Positions 33,105 through 38,392 of a DNA stretch of 38,392 nt are shown here, piece after piece (the first letter of the stretch is position 1; every line of letters starts with the position of its first letter). A model generated the notes under the pieces. That model worked only from the letters and a program-made list of their open reading frames with translations, did no database searches and was not told where the DNA came from. Origin of the DNA: an uncultured Oscillospiraceae bacterium (GTDB lineage: Bacteria; Bacillota; Clostridia; Oscillospirales; Oscillospiraceae); the NCBI GenBank assembly GCA_904419145.1, contig CAJFQQ010000021.1, positions 1-38,392 of the forward strand, in the 5' to 3' direction. The translations under genes and the position numbers were made by a program.

Positions 33105-33193
33105 GCAACAAAACCGCCAAGATCGTGGCGAGAGTGGTAACGGGCCTGCTGGTGCTGGCCCTGCTGCTGGGTCTGATCCTGCCCCTGCTCTGA
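33101..33193 (+). CDS. 30-residue single-span membrane peptide
   Basis: A tiny gene with a full set of signals: GAGGAG six to seven bases before the ATG, a four-base overlap with the DUF951 gene (ATGA), a stop at 33191, and a strong terminator 20 bases later. The peptide has a basic N terminus (MSNKTAKIVARVV) and a hydrophobic helix of about 18 residues (GLLVLALLLGLILPLL). It probably inserts in the membrane. Function unknown. Short, so coding evidence rests on signals and composition. Confidence 0.7.
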   Translation: MSNKTAKIVARVVTGLLVLALLLGLILPLL

Positions 33194-33211
33194 GGGGGAC
33201 TTGGGGGAGAC

Positions 33212-33244
33212 GAAAAGAGGGGGAGGCCCCCTCTTTTCTTTTTG
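33212..33244 (+). terminator. Terminator after the DUF951 unit
   Basis: GAAAAGAGGGGG (33212-33223) pairs with CCCCCTCTTTTC (33227-33238) around AGG and is followed by TTTTT. It separates the DUF951 unit from spoIIGA. Confidence 0.93.
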
Positions 33245-33315
33245 CCCGTCCCGCCGTTCCGACTGGATTTTTCCGCCCCCTGTCCTATAATCGGGTGGAG
33301 AGAGGGGGAGAGCCA

Positions 33316-34101
33316 ATGACCGTTGTATATGCCGATCTGACCTTCCTCCTCAACACGGGGCTGAACTATCTCGTCTTCTGCTGCGCCATGCGCCTGTCAG
33401 GGCTTCCGGTGCGCCGTCTGCGGACCCTGGCGGCCTCCACCCTGGGCGGGGTCTACGCGGTGTTCGCGGCCATCCCGGTCTATGGTTTCCTCACGGCCTT
33501 TCTCGCCAAGTGCATGGCCTCGCTGCTGATGGCCCGGGTGGCCTTTGGGAAGGACCCGTACTTTTTGCGGCGCTATCTGCTGTTCCTGGTGGCCTCCTGT
33601 ACGCTGTCCGGCGCCAGTGTCGGCGCCGCGGCGATTCTTCGGCAGACGGAGAGCCCCTGGGTGGTATTTTTCTTCTCCGGCCTCTTCTGTGCCTTTGCCC
33701 TGGCGGTGGTGTTTCACCGCGCGGGGGATCCCAGAGAGCTCTCGGGGCTATTGGAGGCTATCATCGTCTGCGGAGAAAAGCGGATCACGGTCCCCCTCCT
33801 GCGGGACACGGGCAACACCCTCCGGGACCCGGAGAGCGGCCAAGTGCTGTGCATCATCTGGCAGAAGGCGCTGGAACCGCTGGGAGAGCAGCCCTGTCAA
33901 AAGCTCCCCTTCCAGTCGCTGGGACAGCCGGCAGGGGAGCTGGATTATTTTTTCTGTGACAGCCTCACCATCGGCGGTGAGACCTGGTATCACTATCCCA
34001 TCGGCGTTTCGCCCCACCCACTCAGCGACGGCGGCGGGTATGTGGGGCTCTGGGGCGGAGAGAAGAAAGGAGCGGAGTGCCATGTGGCAAAGACTACGTA
34101 A
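33316..34101 (+). CDS. spoIIGA: Sigma-E processing peptidase SpoIIGA
   Basis: A 261-residue membrane aspartic protease that removes the pro-sequence of pro-SigE at the mother-cell side of the sporulation septum. It has five predicted membrane helices in residues 1-135 and a cytoplasmic retropepsin-like domain with the catalytic motif Asp164-Thr-Gly-Asn (LRDTGNTL). It is about 45 residues shorter than the Bacillus protein, mainly in the C-terminal part, but keeps the [10 protein letters not shown] and later strand-forming region. GGGGGAGAGCCA precedes the ATG. It overlaps sigE by 20 bases. Confidence 0.93.
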   Translation: MTVVYADLTFLLNTGLNYLVFCCAMRLSGLPVRRLRTLAASTLGGVYAVFAAIPVYGFLTAFLAKCMASLLMARVAFGKDPYFLRRYLLFLVASCTLSGASVGAAAILRQTESPWVVFFFSGLFCAFALAVVFHRAGDPRELSGLLEAIIVCGEKRITVPLLRDTGNTLRDPESGQVLCIIWQKALEPLGEQPCQKLPFQSLGQPAGELDYFFCDSLTIGGETWYHYPIGVSPHPLSDGGGYVGLWGGEKKGAECHVAKTT

Positions 34102-34783
34102 ACTGCTGGTCCGGCTGGGACTGCTGCTGCCGGGGAAGGTCCACTACATCGGCGGCAGCGACACCCTGCCGCCGCCCCTGCCCCGGGAGGAGGAGGCAGT
34201 GCTCCTGGAGCGCCTGACGGCCGGGGATCTGGAGGCCCGCCAGACGCTGATCGAGCGCAACCTCCGCCTGGTGGTGTACATCGCCCGCCGGTTTGAAAAC
34301 ACGGGCATCAACATTGAGGATCTGATTTCTATTGGAACCATCGGCCTCATCAAGGCGATCAATACCTACCGCAGCGATAAGAATATCAAGCTGGCCACCT
34401 ACGCCTCCCGGTGCATCGAAAATGAGATTTTGATGTACCTGCGGAAAAATGTGAACCAGAAGGGGGAGGTCAGCCTGGATGAGCCCCTGAACACCGACTG
34501 GGACGGCAATGAGCTGCTGCTCAGTGACATCCTGGGTACCGACAGCGACGAAGTCTCCCGTCCCATTGAGGAGGACGTGGACCGGACCCTCCTCAGCGAC
34601 GCCATCGGCAAGCTGGACGCGCGGGAGCGGGAGATCATTGTGCTGCGGTTCGGCCTGTTTGGCGCCAAGGAACAGACCCAGAAGGAGGTGGCGGACCGGC
34701 TGGGGATCTCCCAGAGCTATATCTCACGGCTGGAAAAGCGGATCATCCTGCGCCTGAAGCGGGAGATCCTGCGGATGAGCTGA
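34082..34783 (+). CDS. sigE: Sporulation sigma factor SigE (pro form)
   Basis: A 233-residue sigma factor that directs early mother-cell gene expression. The N-terminal pro-sequence (about 1-19, [19 protein letters not shown], amphipathic and basic) is removed by SpoIIGA; the mature part starts near [14 protein letters not shown]. Region 2 has [36 protein letters not shown] and region 4 has [28 protein letters not shown], closely resembling Bacillus SigE. AAAGGAG precedes the ATG, inside the end of spoIIGA. A terminator follows directly, so sigG is not in this operon as it often is in other Firmicutes. Confidence 0.97.
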   Translation: MWQRLRKLLVRLGLLLPGKVHYIGGSDTLPPPLPREEEAVLLERLTAGDLEARQTLIERNLRLVVYIARRFENTGINIEDLISIGTIGLIKAINTYRSDKNIKLATYASRCIENEILMYLRKNVNQKGEVSLDEPLNTDWDGNELLLSDILGTDSDEVSRPIEEDVDRTLLSDAIGKLDAREREIIVLRFGLFGAKEQTQKEVADRLGISQSYISRLEKRIILRLKREILRMS

Positions 34784-34820
34784 AAAAAGCGCCGGCGTTT
34801 CAAAGCCGGCGCTTTCTCTG
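34783..34820. terminator. Bidirectional terminator
   Basis: AAAGCGCCGGC (34786-34796) pairs with GCCGGCGCTTT (34805-34815) around an eight-base loop. It starts at the sigE stop codon. The A run on its left gives a T run when read on the minus strand, so it also ends the Ig-like gene. Confidence 0.9.
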
Positions 34821-34837
34821 CAATTTGCTGTTTTATA

Positions 34838-35272
34838 TCAGCTGCCAGAAACCGCAAATTCCACCGCCACGGAATAGTCCTGCCCCTCCAGGGTGTAGGT
34901 CCGCACCATGCGGTAGGTGCCTGGTGAAAGTTCTCCGTACCGTCCGGTCCAGGAGAAATTCTCGGTCCGGCTGTCATAGGGGCTTACAAAGTATCCGACG
35001 GCGTCCCAGCCGGCGGGCAGAAAGTTCTCCCACAGATGCCGCCATCCCAGAAGCCCACGTTTTTCCAGGCGGTATTCCGCACCATAGGTCAGCTCCGCAT
35101 CGGTGTCATTGGTGATCGTGAACGTCATCCCCTCTGCTGTGACAGAGCCCTCCTCCACGGAAAAGGTGACGCCCAAGATGGGATCCGGCATCAGATAAGA
35201 GCGGGAGACGGCAAACAGCAGCAGGAGCAGAACACCGAAGGTCAGCAGCACTCCTTTTTTCCAACGTTTCAT
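34838..35272 (-). CDS. Anchored Ig-like domain protein
   Basis: A 144-residue protein with an N-terminal signal anchor (about 4-26, KKGVLLTFGVLLLLLFAVS) and an outside domain of the bacterial Ig-like type often called Big_14. Features of that type are TAEGMTFTITNDTDAELTYGAEYRLEKR, then a proline-free loop region and SPGTYRMVRTYTLEG. There is no lipobox cysteine. AAGGAGA lies upstream of the ATG. It lies 54 bases after the RNHCP gene. Role unknown; domains like this are usual in cell-surface sensors and inhibitors. Confidence 0.8.
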   Translation of the reverse strand: MKRWKKGVLLTFGVLLLLLFAVSRSYLMPDPILGVTFSVEEGSVTAEGMTFTITNDTDAELTYGAEYRLEKRGLLGWRHLWENFLPAGWDAVGYFVSPYDSRTENFSWTGRYGELSPGTYRMVRTYTLEGQDYSVAVEFAVSGS

Positions 35273-35326
35273 GGCACAGTCTCCTTTCCGGGAGCAACTC
35301 GTTCCATCCGCGGCCTTCTGCGGCGG

Positions 35327-35773
35327 TCAGGGGGTGTGAGCCGACTTTGGCAGGCTGCCTTCACCGCCCATCAGGTCGGTGAGCCCCTCAATCCGCTCCA
35401 GGGGGAAGGGGGGTGCGGCCAGGGGCCGCAGGGCAATGGACATCAGCTTCATGGGGTTGTCGTCTGCGGCGACCCGGTTGGAAGAGAGCTTTCCGCACCG
35501 GCGGCAGCGGTGGATGATGGCCCACTCGCCGGCCTTGCCCCGGACCCAGACGCCGATGGGGTCCATGATGCCGCCGCAGTCGGCGGAGCGGTCCCCGGGC
35601 TCCTCGTCCACGTGGAGACTGGTCAGACAGTTGGGGCAGTGGTTGCGGTGGTCGCTGCCCGCGCCGGCGGAGACTACCAGGCGGCCGCAGATGCGGCAGG
35701 TGAAGGTGTCGTAGCAGGGGTGATTGCGGTAATATCCTTTTTCAAATGTTTTTCGTTTGTTTTCCCGTGTCAT
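35327..35773 (-). CDS. RNHCP domain protein
   Basis: A 148-residue cytoplasmic protein with the RNHCP domain. A first CxxC pair (TCRICG, 26-29) is followed by the eponymous RNHCPNCLTSLH, by EEPGDRSADCGGIMDPIGVW and by a second CxxC-type site in HRCRRCG. These features suggest two zinc ribbons, possibly for RNA or nucleotide binding. The C-terminal 45 residues are not conserved in the family I know. AGGAGGAC precedes the ATG on the minus strand. Function unknown. Confidence 0.88.
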   Translation of the reverse strand: MTRENKRKTFEKGYYRNHPCYDTFTCRICGRLVVSAGAGSDHRNHCPNCLTSLHVDEEPGDRSADCGGIMDPIGVWVRGKAGEWAIIHRCRRCGKLSSNRVAADDNPMKLMSIALRPLAAPPFPLERIEGLTDLMGGEGSLPKSAHTP

Positions 35774-35988
35774 GGGAATCGTCCTCCTAAAAGATAAGAT
35801 GTTCTTTTGGGAGGTTTTCGGTTTTTATGTCCGTGTCAACCTCCCGGTTTAGCGGACAATCACCGAACGAAAACTACGTTTCAAATTGCATGCTCCTCTC
35901 TTGCGAATTGGCACGGATCTCGTGCTGGGGGTATCATAGCACAGTTTCTACCAAAAGGCAACTTCTGCTTCATCGTCAGATTCTTCTG
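35774..35988. other. Gene-free region between RNHCP gene and T-box promoter
   Basis: Two divergent units meet here. An 8-bp inverted repeat, GGGAGGTT (35809-35816) with AACCTCCC (35838-35845), and a small GCACG/CGTGC hairpin (about 35910-35924) are visible. Short open frames exist, but none has a ribosome-binding site. I see no other feature. Confidence 0.4.
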
Positions 35989-36017
35989 TTGACAGCCTTG
36001 CTGTTTTTGGGTATAAT
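35989..36017 (+). promoter_or_regulatory. valS operon promoter
   Basis: Consensus TTGACA (35989-35994) and TATAAT (36012-36017) with 17 bases between them. Transcription would start near 36024 and run into the T-box leader. Confidence 0.88.
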
Positions 36018-36023
36018 CTCAGC

Positions 36024-36270
36024 AGTATGGCTGTGAAAGGGAAGGAGTACCCAGTTTGCCGATGCCAAGAGAGGGGCCGGGTGGTGGAAGGTCCCGTGAG
36101 GCGCTGGGGAAGTCGCCCCGGAGTCCCGGCCCCAACGGCGCGTGTGCGCCCAGTAGGCGCCGGCGGTTTCTCCCCCGTTACCGGGAGCAGGAGTGCCCCG
36201 GTTGGGGAATTCAGGTGGTACCGCGGATGATTTTGATTCGCCCTGAGCAAATTTGCTCGGGGCGTTTTTA
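36024..36270 (+). promoter_or_regulatory. Valine T-box leader
   Basis: A transcription-attenuating T-box riboswitch that binds uncharged tRNA-Val. In stem I, the loop-E piece AGTA (about 36044-36047) is followed by CCCAG, which pairs with CTGGG at 36104-36108; the other side of the loop reads GAAGTC, so the specifier codon is GTC (36112-36114), a valine codon. The GA motif GAGAGG lies at about 36069-36075. The T-box sequence AGGTGGTACCGCG is at 36213-36225, with the TGGT bulge (36216-36219) that pairs with the tRNA 3' end. The terminator is at 36239-36270, CGCCCTGAGCAAA with TTTGCTCGGGGCG and a T run. Confidence 0.95.
36239..36270 (+). terminator. T-box terminator stem
   Basis: CGCCCTGAGCAAA (36239-36251) pairs with TTTGCTCGGGGCG (36252-36264), with one T-G pair, followed by TTTTTA. 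It is the attenuator formed when charged tRNA-Val is plentiful. Confidence 0.9.
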
Positions 36271-36288
36271 TGTTAGAAAGGAGATGTT

Positions 36289-36861
36289 ATGGCCTTTACG
36301 TTTTTCCTGCCCGATGGATATTCCAAGGCGGATCTGGTGAATCTGAACCGGGTTCATACCAAACTGGGAAAGATCCGCCGCTGGCTGATTCCGGCGCTGC
36401 GGGTGGTGTTCACCCTGGGCGGAATTTTTCTGATCTGGTGCGCGGCGTTGCTGCTGGCCTTCGACGGGATAGCGGACGGGATGCTTGCGTCCATTATCGT
36501 ATTCTTCCTCGTGGGTGTACTATGGCTTCTGCTGGGACTGTTCCGCTACCGCATCAGCGCCTGGAACTCCCGGCGGCTGACCTTGAAGGGACTGGGCAGC
36601 ATCACGGTGACACTGGATGGAGATGGAGTCGAGGAAATTTGCGACAAAGGCCATACGCATTACGCCTATGAGGCATTTGTTAAGGCCGCCTGCTACCGGG
36701 ACACCCTCTTTCTGTTCCTGGACAAAAACCACGCCCTGATCCTGCCTTTTTCCGCAATGACCCAGGGGACAGCCGGAGAATTGGAAGATTTCTGGGTCCA
36801 GCACAGCGGCGTGCCCATCCGGCATATTGGAAAGAACAACAAGCAACACGTGAATGGATAA
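36289..36861 (+). CDS. YcxB-like membrane protein
   Basis: A 190-residue protein with two transmembrane helices (about 36-57 and 62-85) and a cytoplasmic beta-rich C-terminal domain. This tail (about 100-170) has GHTHYAYEAFVKAACYRDTLFLFLDKNHALILPFSAMTQG, the pattern of the YcxB family C-terminal domain. Function unknown. AAAGGAGATGTT precedes the ATG. It is the first gene after the valine T-box, with valS 15 bases downstream, so both are predicted to rise when tRNA-Val is uncharged. This is an unusual position for a membrane protein of this family. Confidence 0.75.
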   Translation: MAFTFFLPDGYSKADLVNLNRVHTKLGKIRRWLIPALRVVFTLGGIFLIWCAALLLAFDGIADGMLASIIVFFLVGVLWLLLGLFRYRISAWNSRRLTLKGLGSITVTLDGDGVEEICDKGHTHYAYEAFVKAACYRDTLFLFLDKNHALILPFSAMTQGTAGELEDFWVQHSGVPIRHIGKNNKQHVNG

Positions 36862-36876
36862 GGAGAGAGTCAATCA

Positions 36877-38392
36877 ATGAGAAAAGAACTGCCGAAAGTG
36901 TATGAACCGAAGGACGTGGAGGGGAAAATCTACCAGTCCTGGATGGAGGCCGGCTGCTTCCACGCCGAGCCCAACCCCAAGAAAAAGCCCTTCTCCATTG
37001 TGATGCCCCCGCCCAACGTCACCGGCCAGCTCCATATGGGCCACGCCATGGACGCTACCTTGCAGGATATCCTGACCCGCTTTAAGCGGATGCAGGGCTA
37101 CGAGGCCCTGTGGATGCCCGGCACGGACCACGCCGGCATCGCCACCCAGATCAAGGTGGAGGAGGACCTCCGGGTCAACGAGGGCAAGACCCGCTACGAC
37201 CTGGGCCGGGAAAAATTCCTGGAGCGGGTGTGGGCCTGGAAGGAGAAATACGGCAACCGCATCGTCCAGCAGCAGATGAAGCTGGGTGCCTCCTGCGACT
37301 GGGACCGCCAGCGCTTCACCATGGACGAGGGCTGCTCCAAGGCCGTCCGGGAGACCTTCTGCAACCTCTATGAGAAGGGCCTCATCTACAAGGGCAGCCG
37401 CATCATCAACTGGTGCCCCCACTGCATCACCGCCCTCTCCGATGCGGAGGTGGAGTACGTGGACAAGCCTGGACACCTGTGGTATATCCGCTATCCCCTC
37501 GCGGACGGCAGCGGCGACCTGGTGGTGGCAACCACCCGCCCGGAGACTATGATGGGCGACACCGGCGTTGCCGTGAACCCGGAGGACGAGCGGTTCAAGC
37601 ACTTAGTGGGGAAGACCTGCATCCTGCCCATCATGAACCGGGAGATTCCCATTGTGGCTGACGAGTATGTGGAATTGGGTTTCGGTACCGGTGCAGTGAA
37701 GATGACCCCTGCCCACGACCCCAACGACTTTGAGGTTGGCCTGCGCCACAACCTGGAGACCATCCGTGTCATCGACGACAACGGCAAGATCAATGAAAAC
37801 GGCGGCCCCTACAACGGTATGGACCGTTACGAGTGCCGCAAGGCTGTGGTGAAGGATCTGGAGGAGCAGGGCTATCTGGTGAAGACCGAGGACTACTCCC
37901 ACAATGTGGGCACCTGCTACCGTTGCCACAACGACGTGGAGCCCCTCATCAGCGCCCAGTGGTTCGTGAAGATGGAGCCACTGGCCAAGGAAGCCCTGCG
38001 GGTGGTACGGGACGGCGAAGTGCAATTCGTCCCGGAGCGGTTTGCCAAGACCTACACCAACTGGATGGAGAACGTCCACGACTGGTGCATCTCCCGGCAG
38101 CTCTGGTGGGGCCATCAGATCCCCGCCTGGACCTGTGCCGACTGCGGCCACATCACGGTGAGCCGTGAGGATCCGGACTGCTGTGAGAAGTGCGGCAGCA
38201 GGAACATCACCCGGGAGGAGGACGTGCTGGACACCTGGTTCTCCAGCGCCCTTTGGCCCTTCTCTACCCTGGGCTGGCCGGAAAAAACTGAGCTGCTGGA
38301 CTACTTCTATCCCACCAGCGTCCTGGTCACCGGATATGACATCATCTTCTTCTGGGTGGCCCGGATGATCTTCTCCGGCTGCGAGCAGATGG
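36877..38392 (+). CDS. valS: Valine-tRNA ligase, N-terminal part
   Basis: A class I synthetase that charges tRNA-Val; the first 505 residues are in the window and the rest is cut by the right edge. The HIGH-like motif is HMGH (53-56) in [16 protein letters not shown]. The editing (CP1) domain has [15 protein letters not shown] and [19 protein letters not shown]. Zinc-ribbon cysteines are seen in CYRCHN and in [13 protein letters not shown] with CEKCGS. The KMSKS loop lies beyond the edge. AAGGAGAG precedes the ATG. It is controlled by the upstream valine T-box through the YcxB-like gene. Confidence 0.97.
   Translation, partial: MRKELPKVYEPKDVEGKIYQSWMEAGCFHAEPNPKKKPFSIVMPPPNVTGQLHMGHAMDATLQDILTRFKRMQGYEALWMPGTDHAGIATQIKVEEDLRVNEGKTRYDLGREKFLERVWAWKEKYGNRIVQQQMKLGASCDWDRQRFTMDEGCSKAVRETFCNLYEKGLIYKGSRIINWCPHCITALSDAEVEYVDKPGHLWYIRYPLADGSGDLVVATTRPETMMGDTGVAVNPEDERFKHLVGKTCILPIMNREIPIVADEYVELGFGTGAVKMTPAHDPNDFEVGLRHNLETIRVIDDNGKINENGGPYNGMDRYECRKAVVKDLEEQGYLVKTEDYSHNVGTCYRCHNDVEPLISAQWFVKMEPLAKEALRVVRDGEVQFVPERFAKTYTNWMENVHDWCISRQLWWGHQIPAWTCADCGHITVSREDPDCCEKCGSRNITREEDVLDTWFSSALWPFSTLGWPEKTELLDYFYPTSVLVTGYDIIFFWVARMIFSGCEQM

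Overview
The window looks like chromosomal core DNA from a spore-forming, high-GC member of the Clostridia, most likely an Oscillospiraceae-type gut bacterium (Flavonifractor/Oscillibacter/Lawsonibacter relatives). The evidence is several sporulation genes (a spoIIM-like gene beside xerD, a SigH-type sigma factor, spoIIGA-sigE), a DivIVA-domain protein, strong Shine-Dalgarno sites, a T-box leader, and GC-rich codon use with GC-rich bidirectional terminators. I see no rRNA, tRNA, CRISPR array, insertion sequence or prophage. The species call is inference from gene content. || Layout. 1-2427: a MarR regulator and MATE exporter operon behind a promoter with a palindromic operator, then a small TfoX C-terminal-domain protein coupled to tgt (2420-3553). 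3557-4535: yajC with its own promoter, then a TIGR04086-type membrane protein whose ribosome-binding site lies inside a terminator-like hairpin. 4536-4939: a gene-free stretch with repeated TTACATAA-type words. 4940-6483: spoIIM-like gene and xerD. 6719-7096: an unknown membrane-anchored protein. 7157-10395: ruvC-ruvA-ruvB operon with three unknown small genes between the ruv genes. 10474-13748: a stand-alone ABC-type ATPase, glmM, a SigH-like sigma factor with an almost leaderless promoter, and a four-CxxC zinc-ribbon protein. 13856-15915: a flavodoxin-like protein and an unusual ACT-ACT-metallo-beta-lactamase fusion. 15976-17661: a DUF1858 redox protein (minus), a self-regulated DUF6442-like/XRE pair, and a DivIVA-domain coiled-coil protein. 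|| 17758-22404 (minus strand): gltX, a second SpoIIM-superfamily membrane protein, asnA and pepD as one apparent operon. 22544-23368: a membrane-anchored XRE regulator and a GIY-YIG protein, convergent. 23420-27596: trpS, tagO-type phosphosugar transferase, wecB-type UDP-GlcNAc 2-epimerase and an anchored extracytoplasmic protein, ended by a 40-bp perfect palindrome. 27728-28697 (minus): three unrecognised small genes that look like one operon behind a promoter resembling mother-cell sporulation promoters. 28832-30039 (minus): nth and a coupled DUF3795 protein. 30161-31914: LURP-one-related protein and rarA. 31898-32833 (minus): S1-domain RNA-binding protein. 32913-33193: DUF951 plus a 30-residue membrane peptide. 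33316-34783: spoIIGA-sigE. 34838-35773 (minus): RNHCP-domain and Ig-like proteins. 35989-38392: a valine T-box leader (specifier GTC) followed by a YcxB-like membrane protein and then valS, which runs off the right edge. || How the genes work together. Most of the window is housekeeping: tRNA modification and charging (tgt, gltX, trpS, valS), recombination and repair (xerD, ruvABC, nth, rarA), envelope precursors (glmM, tagO, wecB) and the early sporulation cascade (sigH, spoIIGA, sigE, spoIIM). No clear defence or biosynthetic system is present. The most promising undescribed units are the three-gene minus-strand cluster at 27.7-28.7 kb, the three unknown small proteins inside the ruv operon, the ACT-MBL fusion, and the T-box operon that puts a YcxB-like membrane protein under valine-tRNA control.
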